A DNA stretch of 64,000 nucleotides from Fuerstiella marisgermanici (GCF_001983935.1 NZ_CP017641.1:2480001-2544000), one strand, 5' to 3'. Positions 17,733-26,656 are shown, counted from the stretch's first letter. The notes: generated from the letters alone by a model not told the origin. A program made the numbers and translations.

Positions 17733-19157
17733 TTATTCGCCAAAGCCAGTTAGTTGAGCGGCCAGACGCAAGTCGCTTGCGAGTTCCAGCAACATTTCGT
17801 TGCGACGTGTTTGTGACGGCTGACGCAGGATCGCAGATGGGTGCCATGTTCCGATGGTGTTTTCGCAGTGCCGTGTCTTCTGAGGTACTGCTCGATGCTT
17901 CGTTACTCGGAATTCCGGCCCGATGATTTGTCGGGCGGCAGTGGCGCCGAGACAGACGATAACTTGTGGCTGGACGAGTTCGATTTCTGCTTCCACCCAC
18001 GGCTTGCAGGCGGTCACTTCTCGCACATCCGGATTGCTGTGCAGGCGGCGCTTTCCGCTCAGATTGTATTTGAAGTGCTTCACCGAATTTGTGACGTAGA
18101 TTCTGTCTCGCGAGATACCGACTTTCGCGAGTGCTTCGTCCAGAATTTTACCAGCCGGTCCCACAAACGGCCGGCCGACCAGATCTTCCTGATCACCAGG
18201 CTGTTCGCCGATCAGCATTAGACCTGAATCTACTGGGCCTTCGCCAAAAACGGTCTGAGTTGCATGCTCGTGCAGGTCACAGCCTTTGCACCCGGCCGCG
18301 GCAGCACGAAGTGCGTCGAAGGTGAGCGTCTGTGGCAGGAAGTCAGCGGCCGAAGTCGCGAAGCCTTCCTGACGAGCGATCATTTCGGCAACCCGCCGAG
18401 GTGCGTCGGCCAGAAGGTCGGGGATGATGTCGGTTTCCGGAAGCGTGGGCCAATGACGCGTCGGCATTTCCTGAGTCATCATCTTCAACTTGATGCGCGC
18501 CGGATTAAAGATCGATCCGTAGTAGGTTTTCCACAGGTCTTCAAGCTCGTCACCCTGCGGTGCCTCACTGGCTGCTGCGCCCGGCCCGTAATTTAGTTGC
18601 TGAAGGTCCCAGTGCACGGATTCCGAAGGTGTCAGAATTGTCCAGCACATGCTGGGAAAGCGACGAGCGAAAAAAGGAGCGGTTAGCCGGACGATACGAA
18701 ATTCGGGGCGATGCCATGCCACAAAATGCTCACCTTCCGGCGATTCGACTTTGCGGAAGCGGACGAACGCTTTCATCTTGTGCGCATCGCGACGAACGGC
18801 TTTCTCCATCATTACCAGACGATGCACGTCGTCGTCTGTCGTGACTTCCAGCAATCGAGGTTCTCCGTGAGTCATCCGCCACAGCGTGCGATACAACCGT
18901 TCCCAGCGATCCGGGGCAGTGTGGCAGGCAATACGTTCGGCCGCCTGCAAAAACGACTTCGGAATTCGGAACACGACTGGCGACTTAGAGTCTGCAGGCG
19001 GTGGCAATGCCTCCGAATCATCAGTGGCGTCAAACAGACTCGGACTGCGGTCTGTGTCACCAAAAACGACGCCAGACGGCGGAACGTGGCGGGCAAGCAA
19101 CCCTCGACAGACGGTTCGCCATTCTTCGAATGTGCTGGCCTTAACAAACTGCATCAC
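17733..19157 (-). CDS. DUF4130-UdgX fusion: SAM-associated uracil-DNA glycosylase-like protein
   Basis: 474 residues, two domains. Residues 1 to about 250 match the DUF4130 (TIGR03915) protein that travels with a DNA-repair radical SAM enzyme. Residues about 280-474 are a family 4-like uracil-DNA glycosylase: iron-sulphur ligand Cys residues (AAGCKGCDLHEHAT), motif A GEQPGDQEDLVGRPFVGPAG, and the KRRLH loop. The loop is diagnostic of UdgX, whose His in K-R-R-I-H forms a covalent bond with the uracil site in DNA. The start overlaps the end of the radical SAM gene by 4 bases (ATGA), so the two are translationally coupled. The role is presumably in repair or tagging of uracil or modified bases. 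Confidence 0.88.
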   Translation of the reverse strand: MMQFVKASTFEEWRTVCRGLLARHVPPSGVVFGDTDRSPSLFDATDDSEALPPPADSKSPVVFRIPKSFLQAAERIACHTAPDRWERLYRTLWRMTHGEPRLLEVTTDDDVHRLVMMEKAVRRDAHKMKAFVRFRKVESPEGEHFVAWHRPEFRIVRLTAPFFARRFPSMCWTILTPSESVHWDLQQLNYGPGAAASEAPQGDELEDLWKTYYGSIFNPARIKLKMMTQEMPTRHWPTLPETDIIPDLLADAPRRVAEMIARQEGFATSAADFLPQTLTFDALRAAAAGCKGCDLHEHATQTVFGEGPVDSGLMLIGEQPGDQEDLVGRPFVGPAGKILDEALAKVGISRDRIYVTNSVKHFKYNLSGKRRLHSNPDVREVTACKPWVEAEIELVQPQVIVCLGATAARQIIGPEFRVTKHRAVPQKTRHCENTIGTWHPSAILRQPSQTRRNEMLLELASDLRLAAQLTGFGE

Positions 19158-20413
19158 ACCTCGCCCGATTTGGCAGAAGCGTGAGCATCAAACAGCGTGA
19201 GTTGCCGTGGCTGCTGGACAAATTGTTGCTTTAAGTGCAGGTCGTCCAGCTTTTTCAGACCGGGGTTATGATCCGCCGTCACCACAAAGTGAGCCGTGCG
19301 TTTCCACGCCACGCGAAGCTTTTTCAAATCAGCCACCTGCAGCGCGTGGTGCTGTCGAATTTTTAATATGCGAGCTACGCTTTTCGCGCCAATGCCTGGA
19401 ATTCTCAGCAGTTCCTCACGAGGAGCGAGATTAACATCAACGGGAAAGTACTCCCGATGCGCCAGCGCCCATGCCAGCTTGGGGTCAACGTCCAGCGATA
19501 GGTTGCGGTCCGCTTCTGCAACCAGTTCGTTGGCATCGAAACCGTAGAATCTCAGAAGCCAGTCGGCCTGGTAGAGGCGATGTTCGCGAACCAGCGGAGG
19601 ACTCTTGCCGGGCAGTCTGGCATCAGCGTGTGGGATCGGGCTGTAGGCCGAATAGTAGACTCGCCGCAGGTCGTGGTTGTTGTACAGCGATGAGGCCGTT
19701 TGAAGAATTTCCAGATCCGGCGTGGGCGTGGCACCGACAATCATCTGAGTACTCTGGCCCGCAGGGGCGAACTTCGGCACTTTGAAACCCGCCTTCTTCT
19801 CCGTTTTGAACTCGTCGATTCGCCCCTTGATGGTGCCCATCGCATGAGTAATCTCCGGTTCCTTCTTTTCCGGAGCAAGCTGCTGCAGGTCTCCCGCCGT
19901 CGGCAGTTCGACATTTACACTCAGGCGATCCGCCCAGCGTCCCGCGTCGGCCAGCAAATCGTCAGACGCGCCGGGAATGGACTTCAAGTGAATGTAGCCT
20001 CCAAATCGGTGCTTCGTTCGCAACGTCATCGCGACCAGATTCATCTGCTCCATGGTGTAATCGGGCGACTGGATGATCCCGGAACTTAAAAACAGCCCCT
20101 CGATATAGTTCCGCTGATAGAACTGAATTGTGAGATCCACAATTTCGTCGGTCGTGAAGCGAGCCCGAGGCGTGTCGCTGCTGACTCGGTTGACGCAATA
20201 TTGACAGTCGTAGATGCAGTAGTTCGTCATAAGGATTTTGAGCAGCGAAACGCATCTGCCATCCGGCGTGTAGCTGTGACAGATCCCCATGCCCTCAGTA
20301 CTGCCCAGCTTGCTTCCTTGGCGAGTTCCCTTCGACCCGCTGCTGGCGCAGGATGCATCGTACTTGGCGGCGTCGGCAAGAATTTTGAGTTTCGTCTGAA
20401 CGTCCTGCGACAT
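19154..20413 (-). CDS. Putative DNA modification/repair radical SAM protein (TIGR03916 type)
   Basis: About 419 residues from the ATG at 20413, whose sequence (MSQDVQTKLKILADAAKYDA) is the family's usual start; the open frame continues to 20563 without a better site. The radical SAM CxxxCxxC motif is CIYDCQYC (near residue 75) followed by VNRVSSD. The C-terminal part has a helix-hairpin-helix (LLRIPGIGAKSVARIL) that suggests DNA binding. The reaction is unknown; the gene is conserved beside DUF4130/UdgX and the two overlap by 4 bases here. A sigma54-like sequence at 20654-20669 is too poor to rely on. Confidence 0.88.
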   Translation of the reverse strand: MSQDVQTKLKILADAAKYDASCASSGSKGTRQGSKLGSTEGMGICHSYTPDGRCVSLLKILMTNYCIYDCQYCVNRVSSDTPRARFTTDEIVDLTIQFYQRNYIEGLFLSSGIIQSPDYTMEQMNLVAMTLRTKHRFGGYIHLKSIPGASDDLLADAGRWADRLSVNVELPTAGDLQQLAPEKKEPEITHAMGTIKGRIDEFKTEKKAGFKVPKFAPAGQSTQMIVGATPTPDLEILQTASSLYNNHDLRRVYYSAYSPIPHADARLPGKSPPLVREHRLYQADWLLRFYGFDANELVAEADRNLSLDVDPKLAWALAHREYFPVDVNLAPREELLRIPGIGAKSVARILKIRQHHALQVADLKKLRVAWKRTAHFVVTADHNPGLKKLDDLHLKQQFVQQPRQLTLFDAHASAKSGEV

Positions 20414-20703
20414 CGTCAATTGTTTCTTCTTAGGGGGCCACTCATCCGTTGTTGTGCCGTCCATTCTCACACGCCATCGGTGACAGGCAAGTAGTTTGTT
20501 TGACCATGCCGAAACGCGCCTATACTCAACTGGTGAAACTCGTTTTCGCTGGCCGCCCGTCAATCAATTTGGCCGCCGAGCGGTCTACGAAACGGGAAAA
20601 GCGTGAGCAAACCGCGTCACTGCGGCGGCATGCAATGTGCAACCAATGCACGCGGCAAATTGCTGGCCACGCAATCTACAAAACGGAACCTTTCTGAGGG
20701 CTT

Positions 20704-21714
20704 TTGCACGTGACGTTGCTAACGGAATCGGACCATGGTCTCTACTGCCCTCGCGGCAGGTTTTATGTCGATCCGTGGCAACCAGTCGAACGAGCCGTCG
20801 TGACGCACGCGCACGCAGACCATGCTCGGCCGGGTTCGCAGGCGTACCTCGCAGCGAAAGCTGGCGAACACATTCTGAGGACTCGTTTGCCCGACGTAGC
20901 GTCGTTTCAATTTGTGGAATACGGCTCGACGGTTTCCATGAACGGCGTCAACGTGTCGCTACATCCTGCCGGGCACATGACGGGGTCGGCTCAGGTGCGC
21001 ATGGAATACCGCGGTGAAGTCGTCGTTGTGACGGGCGATTACAAGCGGCAGGCCGACCCGACCTGTGCTGCGTTTGAACCGATCAAATGCCACACGTTCG
21101 TCACCGAATCGACATTCGGTCTGCCAATCTACCGCTGGAAAAATCCGCAAGCCGTATTCGATGACATCAACCAATGGTGGCGAACCAACCAACAGGCGGG
21201 ACGGACGAGTGTGCTGTTCACGTATGCCGTAGGGAAGAGCCAGAGAATACTTTCCGGGATCGACACCAGCATCGGCCCGGTGTTCGCTCACGGAGCAATT
21301 CTGAAAGCGAACGCCGCCTATCGACGCTGCGGAGTCGAGTTGCCGGAGGCGGGTAACATCTTAGAGCAGGACAAAACGTTCGACTGGTCTCGCACGCTGG
21401 TGCTTGCTCCGCCGAGTGCTCGTGGCAGCACGTGGCTACGGCGGTTCGGCAATGTGTCGATGGCAATGGCTTCAGGCTGGATGGGCGTGCGAGGCATCCG
21501 GCGTCGGCGAGTGGTCGATCGCGGCTTCGTCATTTCGGATCACGTCGACTGGCCCGACCTGATGCAAACGATCAAGGAAACTGAAGCCGAAAATGTGTGG
21601 GTCACACATGGCTACTCGGCCCAGGTAGCGCGTCACCTTCAACAGCAAGGTGTCGCAGCGAAAGTCATCAAGACAGAATTTCGCGGCGAAGTCGAAGAGG
21701 CGGAATCGCCATGA
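20704..21714 (+). CDS. Ligase-associated DNA exonuclease (metallo-beta-lactamase fold)
   Basis: About 336 residues. The dinuclear metal site HAHADHARPGSQ (H-x-H-x-D-H) lies near residue 36, and later ligands include HPAGHMTGSAQV, VTGDYK and DHVDW. This is the TIGR04122-like enzyme found next to bacterial ATP-dependent ligases, related to SNM1/CPSF nucleases (DNA 5'-3' or end processing). The first codon is either TTG at 20704 or GTG at 20710; no ATG fits. The stop overlaps the ligase start codon (ATGA at 21711), so the two are coupled. Confidence 0.88.
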   Translation: MHVTLLTESDHGLYCPRGRFYVDPWQPVERAVVTHAHADHARPGSQAYLAAKAGEHILRTRLPDVASFQFVEYGSTVSMNGVNVSLHPAGHMTGSAQVRMEYRGEVVVVTGDYKRQADPTCAAFEPIKCHTFVTESTFGLPIYRWKNPQAVFDDINQWWRTNQQAGRTSVLFTYAVGKSQRILSGIDTSIGPVFAHGAILKANAAYRRCGVELPEAGNILEQDKTFDWSRTLVLAPPSARGSTWLRRFGNVSMAMASGWMGVRGIRRRRVVDRGFVISDHVDWPDLMQTIKETEAENVWVTHGYSAQVARHLQQQGVAAKVIKTEFRGEVEEAESP

Positions 21715-23306
21715 AGCGTTTTAGCCAACTGTATACAAGTCTGGACGCAACCACGAAGACAACCGGAAAAACGGCAGTCCTGGTGGACTACTTCTCTGAA
21801 GCTGATCCGGCGGATGCGGCCTGGGCCATCTATTTCCTGAGCGGGAAAAAACTTCAGCGGCTGGTCCCGATGAAGTTGCTTCGAACGTGGTCGGCCGAAG
21901 TCGCCGGAATCGAAGACTGGATGTTCGACGAATGCTATGAAGTTGTCGGCGACCTTGCAGAAGTTATGGCGCTGATTTTGCCGGCACCTCAGTCGCAGTC
22001 TGATGTCCCGTTGCACGAATGGGTAACCCAAAGGCTGCTGCCTTTGAAGAAGCTTTGCGAACCCGAACAACGTTCTGCGATGGTGGAATACTGGCAACAG
22101 CTTGACCAGACCGAACGCTTCGTGCTGCACAAACTGATGACGGGCGCGTTTCGAGTTGGCGTGTCGCAGAAGATGGTGGTGAAAGCGTTGGCGCAACGCT
22201 TCGGATTGCCTTCCGAAGTACTGGCTCACCGTTTGATGGGCGACTGGGAACCGTCCGCTGAATTCTTCAATTCGCTGATGAATGCCGACACCGGGGACGC
22301 TCACATCAGCCAACCGTATCCGTTTTTTCTGGCCCATCCCCTCGAAGCCTATGTCGAAACACTCGGGCCTGTCACAGACTGGCAGGCCGAATGGAAGTGG
22401 GATGGGATTCGTGCTCAGTTGCTGAAACGTGATGATCAGTTTTTCATCTGGTCTCGCGGCGAAGAATTAATGACGGATCGTTTCCCGGAACTCACCGCCA
22501 TCGCCGATAGCGTTCCCAACGGCTCAGCCGTAGACGGAGAAATCGTCGCGTTCAAAGACGGTGGGATTCTGCCATTCAGCCAAATGCAGCGACGCATCGG
22601 GCGAAAGAAGCCTGGCAAGAAAATTCTCAGCGATATTCCCGTCTCGTTTATCGCCTTTGATCTGCTGGAGTGGCAGGGCAGGGATGTGCGTGAGGAACCG
22701 CTCACATTTCGGAGGCAGCAACTACAGGGAATCGTGGACGCCGTTGCCACAGAAAATCCAAACACCGCGATTCAGCTTTCGAAGGAACTCCCCTGCCAGT
22801 CATGGAGTGACCTCGCAGAGCTACGGCAGCAGAGCCGTGAGAATCAGGCGGAAGGTCTGATGCTGAAACGGCGAGACAGCCCATACCGAGTCGGCCGGCC
22901 TCGCGGCGACTGGTGGAAGTGGAAGATCGAGCCGTACACCGTTGACGCGGTGCTGACCTACGCTCAACGAGGCAGCGGTCGTCGAGCAAGCTTGTACAGC
23001 GACTACACGTTCGGAATCTGGAACGACGGCGAACTGGTCACATTCGCGAAGGCTTACTCGGGACTCACCGATGAAGAAATTGCGGAGGTTGACCGATTCG
23101 TCCGGGCCAACACGCTGGAACGTTTTGGACCGGTCCGCAGCGTGACGCCAAAGCTGGTCTTTGAGCTCGCGTTTGAAAACATTCAAGTCAGCAAGCGTCA
23201 CAAGTCCGGTATCGCCGTCCGGTTTCCACGCATCATTCGCTGGCGACACGACCTGAAGATTGAGGCTGCAGACAGTCTGGAGTATGTGAAAGCGATGATC
23301 GAGTAG
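21711..23306 (+). CDS. ATP-dependent DNA ligase
   Basis: 531 residues from the ATG at 21711, which overlaps the exonuclease stop. Catalytic motif I is WKWDGIRAQL with the adenylated Lys, followed by DGEIVAF (motif III), EGLMLKRRDSPY (motif IV) and WWKWKIE (motif V); the OB domain ends near FPRIIRWR. N-terminal residues 1-180 form the DNA-binding domain of the PP_1105-like ligases that act with the exonuclease, an Lhr-type helicase and a phosphodiesterase. The last two partners are not present next to it. It probably seals breaks during stress repair rather than replication, where the NAD-dependent LigA is expected. Confidence 0.92.
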   Translation: MKRFSQLYTSLDATTKTTGKTAVLVDYFSEADPADAAWAIYFLSGKKLQRLVPMKLLRTWSAEVAGIEDWMFDECYEVVGDLAEVMALILPAPQSQSDVPLHEWVTQRLLPLKKLCEPEQRSAMVEYWQQLDQTERFVLHKLMTGAFRVGVSQKMVVKALAQRFGLPSEVLAHRLMGDWEPSAEFFNSLMNADTGDAHISQPYPFFLAHPLEAYVETLGPVTDWQAEWKWDGIRAQLLKRDDQFFIWSRGEELMTDRFPELTAIADSVPNGSAVDGEIVAFKDGGILPFSQMQRRIGRKKPGKKILSDIPVSFIAFDLLEWQGRDVREEPLTFRRQQLQGIVDAVATENPNTAIQLSKELPCQSWSDLAELRQQSRENQAEGLMLKRRDSPYRVGRPRGDWWKWKIEPYTVDAVLTYAQRGSGRRASLYSDYTFGIWNDGELVTFAKAYSGLTDEEIAEVDRFVRANTLERFGPVRSVTPKLVFELAFENIQVSKRHKSGIAVRFPRIIRWRHDLKIEAADSLEYVKAMIE

Positions 23307-23909
23307 ACGTCCGTCAATGTGCGGAATTGGCCCACGTGAGCATTTTGTTGTGCGAGTGCCATTCGCTCGTCCCCGGGGACGGTTGGACTCATTGAATTGA
23401 GTACGAAGAACTAACGCCGGCGTCGACGTAGCCGCGAAGTAGCCGCGTTGTGGCGACAAGCCAGTCCGACCCAACAAGCAGAATTCCGCATTCGGAAACG
23501 CATTCTCACGTAGTGTTCCCATTTGGCATCGAGTTGAATGATGCGGTGCCGCAATGGTCGCTCATCCACCGGCAGATCGGTCGAAATCTCTTCCGTTCAG
23601 GGCTCAAAGCTGCTCTTAAGGCCGAAATACAATGTCGGCATCAAACGTGCACTACATGTGAGCATCCGCAGCCTTTGCACCGGCGGAAGTGTCAGCTCGT
23701 GCAGCTCGCCCGCAATTGAGTTCGTGCTTAGCTGCCGCTGGGCGTTGGCCCCCGTTCACGACGGAACAACCGGGGCCAACACCCAGCGGCTAAGCAGGAA
23801 GCGAAGGTTGATGAGACACAAATAACCGCAGATCGAAGCGGGTCCAGAATAGCTCTGTATGAGCGATCGATCTGCATCACGAAAATTGGAAATCCAAAAG
23901 GTAAAAAAC
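23307..23909. other. Gene-free interval with a long hairpin
   Basis: 603 bases between the ligase and the secreted Asn-rich protein. It holds the near-perfect inverted repeat at 23727-23794 and a weak sigma54-like sequence at 23636-23651. No convincing coding frame. Confidence 0.45.
23727..23794. repeat. Long hairpin / dispersed-repeat candidate
   Basis: The left arm (23727-23752) and right arm (23772-23794) pair over 23 bases with one 3-base bulge and one G-T pair: CTTAG, CCGCTGGG, GTTGGCCCC against their complements. The loop can form an inner GTTC/GAAC stem. No T-run follows, so it is more like an intergenic palindromic repeat or structured RNA than a simple terminator. Confidence 0.7.
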
Positions 23910-25052
23910 ATGAAGAAGTCAAAGATGATACTGGCAGTTGCTGGAATGGCCCTCGCGTTGGTGACAGCTGACGTCGCCAACGCTCAGCGAGGTGGAAATC
24001 GCGACAACCCCGGTGGCCGGTCGGGAGGAAGCAATCGGGGAGACGGCGGAAACTTTGGCCGTCAGAACTCAGACCGACCGCAAAACGTCGGCCAAGCGTT
24101 GCGGAACCAACTGCAAAACCGCATCCGCGACGAAGTGAGAGGCTCAGGCAACCAGCGTTCAGATGGCAATCGACGCTTCGATAACCAACCGTCCAACCAA
24201 CGTCGTGGGGGAAATAACTTTTCTCAACAGCCGTTTGGCAATCGTAACTACGGCACCCGAAACAACTACAGCAACCGAAACAACAACAACAACAACAACC
24301 GTTTTGGCAGCAACTTTAACCAACGCGGACGGTACCAGTCGAATCCGTTGGCGCAACTGATTGTCAGGCAGTTTCCGGAAGCGCGAAGGATTCTTTCACC
24401 GCGAGGCCCTCGCTACAACAACACCAACCGAGGTGCATTCTACCGGAACAATAGTCGGTACTACTATTTTCCGGATAGCAATTTCGGAAGCGGTTACCAG
24501 TCGCAGCCGAACGGCGTGTTGCTGAGCGGTAATGTGGTCGTAGACGGTGGCACTGCCATAGCCCAGACGGGTGGAGCTGTTGAGCAACAGTCGCAACCGG
24601 TCGAAGTTCAGTTCGGTGAATTTGCCTACACCGACCAACTGTCCGAAGTTCTAACAACCGTGCTCAACGACCTGTGTCTGGACATGCACTATAACTACCA
24701 GCAGAACGCCAACTTCGCTGCCGCCTACCGCGAAGCGTATGCAGCGTTAACGGAAGCCAAAGGATTGCGAGACGCTCAGCAGTCTGATGATCGCGACAGC
24801 ATTAAGCAGCGACTGAAGATCACCGACTCACTTCTGCACAGTCTTGAGCCGCAGGTTCAGGGCTGGACGCGAACTCACCAAAAGCAAATTGGTGAAGCGG
24901 GGATGCTAACGAAACTCGAAATCGCCGGCGATGTCACCCATCACATGATGTATGACGCGGGCATTTCCGAGGAAGAGCACGATCAGAGCAGCCAGACATC
25001 GGCAACAGCAGACGCTGACAACACGGTCGAGCAGGCACCAGCACCTCAGTAA
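23910..25052 (+). CDS. Secreted Asn/Gly/Gln-rich low-complexity protein
   Basis: About 380 residues from the ATG at 23910, which has an AAAGG ribosome site and opens a signal peptide (KKSKMILAVAGMALALVTADVANA). Residues 25-180 are extremely rich in Asn, Gly, Arg and Gln, including a run of nine Asn encoded partly by an AAC repeat. A Tyr/Asn/Arg-rich part follows, then a more ordered acidic helical C-terminal domain (about 230-380) with a Leu-rich segment and conserved His. I do not recognise the family. A cell-surface or matrix role is possible. It ends before a strong terminator. Confidence 0.75.
   Translation: MKKSKMILAVAGMALALVTADVANAQRGGNRDNPGGRSGGSNRGDGGNFGRQNSDRPQNVGQALRNQLQNRIRDEVRGSGNQRSDGNRRFDNQPSNQRRGGNNFSQQPFGNRNYGTRNNYSNRNNNNNNNRFGSNFNQRGRYQSNPLAQLIVRQFPEARRILSPRGPRYNNTNRGAFYRNNSRYYYFPDSNFGSGYQSQPNGVLLSGNVVVDGGTAIAQTGGAVEQQSQPVEVQFGEFAYTDQLSEVLTTVLNDLCLDMHYNYQQNANFAAAYREAYAALTEAKGLRDAQQSDDRDSIKQRLKITDSLLHSLEPQVQGWTRTHQKQIGEAGMLTKLEIAGDVTHHMMYDAGISEEEHDQSSQTSATADADNTVEQAPAPQ
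24279..24299 (+). repeat. AAC trinucleotide repeat, seven units
   Basis: Seven consecutive AAC codons inside the secreted protein's poly-Asn stretch. Prone to slippage in steps of one residue without loss of frame. Confidence 0.9.
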
Positions 25053-25437
25053 GACCTTCAGCAAAATGCTGAACGAGCAAAACCAGAGCGGCAGTCGGAT
25101 TCCTAAACAGGAATGTCCGACTGCCGTTTTTTTTGGTTTATGAGCTCGCGCGCAAGCCAGCGACGTACGTATAGAGTTCGATAGTCCGAAGCAGAAGCCC
25201 CACTGATGTCGGCGATTACATCCCTGCTGGTTCGTGACGCCAATTCAGCCCGCACGGCGTTCTGGAAGATTGGACGTGACTGCTGCGACGGCGATGCAGG
25301 GTGGACACCGGGAAATCCTGCGGAACAGAAATTGGCGGAATGGTACAACGTCTGGATGGTTTGTAGAGTAGCCGCCATTCGCGGTGCCCAAGCCGCCGTC
25401 CATCCCGTTCCTGTCGTCTGTTGAGTAAAACTGTTCT
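25053..25437. other. Interval with terminator, otherwise empty
   Basis: 385 bases between the secreted protein and carbonic anhydrase genes. Apart from the terminator at 25089-25135 nothing was recognised. Confidence 0.5.
25089..25135 (+). terminator. Strong Rho-independent terminator
   Basis: A 16-bp stem (CGGCAGTCGGA and TTCCT against AGGAA and TCCGACTGCCG, with a single unpaired T) closes an AAAC-type loop and is followed by eight T. It lies 37 bases after the stop codon of the Asn-rich protein. Confidence 0.9.
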
Positions 25438-25989
25438 ATGTTCTCATCCGTTCGAAGCTTTCAAGGCATTGCACCGCAACTCGGCAAGCGAGTCTACATC
25501 GATCCCGCGTCGACTGTGATTGGCAAGGTCACTTTGGGCGACGATGTCTCTGTATGGCCGGGCGCGGTGATTCGTGGGGACATGCACACGATAGAAGTGG
25601 GTGATCGATCCAACGTGCAGGACAACGCCGTGCTTCACACGACGCATGCTGGCGAATTCAATCCCGAAGGCTGGCCGCTGAAAATCGGAGATGACGTGGT
25701 GATCGGCCACCGCGCGGTTCTTCATGGCTGTACAGTGGGCAGCCTGGTGCTCGTTGGCAATGGAGCGATCGTAAACGACGGCGCTGTTGTCGAAAACGAA
25801 GTCATTGTCGGTGCGGGCTGCATCGTGCCGCCGGGAAAAACGCTCGAAAGCGGCTTCGTGTACGTAGGCAACCCCTGCCGCAATCTTCGAGCGGTCACAG
25901 ACAAGGAAATGCGGTTCTTCGAATACTCTCCCGCTCAGTACGTCAAACTGAAGGATCAATACCTCGCCGAACAGGCCACGAGCGATTAG
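25438..25989 (+). CDS. Gamma-class carbonic anhydrase-like protein (YrdA family)
   Basis: 183 residues, a left-handed beta-helix of hexapeptide repeats (V-I-G-K-V-T, V-S-V-W-P-G and so on). The three zinc-ligand histidines are in AVLHTTHA and IGHRAVLHGC. Position fits gamma carbonic anhydrases and the Glu-bearing loop is partly conserved, so the enzyme may hydrate CO2, but many YrdA/PaaY-type members are inactive or act on thioesters. It stands alone. Confidence 0.9.
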   Translation: MFSSVRSFQGIAPQLGKRVYIDPASTVIGKVTLGDDVSVWPGAVIRGDMHTIEVGDRSNVQDNAVLHTTHAGEFNPEGWPLKIGDDVVIGHRAVLHGCTVGSLVLVGNGAIVNDGAVVENEVIVGAGCIVPPGKTLESGFVYVGNPCRNLRAVTDKEMRFFEYSPAQYVKLKDQYLAEQATSD

Positions 25990-26060
25990 GCGGCCACGTT
26001 AGGTCACCATTCAGAACAAACGACTCCGCAATACACGGTGCCGACACCCGACTGCACCGG

Positions 26061-26537
26061 CTACTCGCCTTCGCCCACATCAAGGTTCACGGCATCCAGC
26101 AGCAGGATATTTTCCTGGCGTTTGTGGTCGGCAAGTCGATCGGCCCAGCTGCGAAATTTATCGCGCAAGCTGTTGGCGATGGGCATCTGGTCCGGCGGGT
26201 TGTTCAGTTTTCCCTGCAATTGCTTGAGGTCACCAATGAGACCGAGGCGGTTTCGTCGAAGTCGCTCGACTCGCTGCAGCCAGTTCGGGAATCGTTCAAG
26301 CACCTCTTCCAGGTAGCCCGCCTGGTCCTCAAGAGCGAACTCTCGCTGCAGGTTGGTGCAGAGTTGATCCACTATTGCGTGCACCCAGCGGGAGTTCTCC
26401 GCGTCCAGACGTTCTTCCAGCAGTTCGCGCAGATCGTCCAGCAGCAGGGTGTGAAACGTGGAATACTGCTGCAGTTCGTTCATGATTCGGTCTGAACATT
26501 CAGACATCGCCAAATCCCTGGGATGGAACTGTGACAT
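26061..26537 (-). CDS. Helical, charged cytosolic protein, unknown function
   Basis: About 158 residues from 26537, with a GAGG ribosome site; a second good start is at 26507 with AGGGA upstream. The frame is open to 26612, but that part overlaps a strong hairpin and is unlikely to be coding. The protein is almost all amphipathic helix with scattered His and Glu (ELQQYSTFHTLLLDDL, HKRQENILLLDAV), resembling a four-helix bundle such as hemerythrin or ferritin-like proteins, but no metal site can be defined. It is the last gene of the small-stress-gene row. Confidence 0.6.
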   Translation of the reverse strand: MSQFHPRDLAMSECSDRIMNELQQYSTFHTLLLDDLRELLEERLDAENSRWVHAIVDQLCTNLQREFALEDQAGYLEEVLERFPNWLQRVERLRRNRLGLIGDLKQLQGKLNNPPDQMPIANSLRDKFRSWADRLADHKRQENILLLDAVNLDVGEGE

Positions 26538-26598
26538 CGCCTCGATCCAAAAAGAATCACGTGTCTTGTGGATTAACCTATAAGCCGGATACCCGGCC

Positions 26599-26635
26599 CG
26601 AGCCCCCCGCAACTCGAGAATTGCGGGGGTGCTCG
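26599..26635. terminator. GC-rich hairpin downstream of Hsp20 gene
   Basis: CGAGC plus CCCCCGCAA pair with TTGCGGGGG plus GCTCG, one unpaired base, loop CTCGAGAA. It lies 22 bases after the Hsp20 stop (26657). No T-run follows on the minus strand, so it may stabilise the mRNA 3' end rather than stop transcription by itself. Confidence 0.55.
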
Positions 26636-26656
26636 ATGCCAGGCCACGGCAATGGA

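Noticed and set aside
20654-20669. Sigma54-like sequence upstream of the radical SAM gene
   Set aside because: Spacing fits but both boxes depart from consensus and it is 240 bases from the start.
23636-23651. Sigma54-like sequence CGGCATCAAACGTGCA upstream of the Asn-rich gene
   Set aside because: Both boxes have a mismatch and the distance to the gene is over 250 bases with the hairpin in between.
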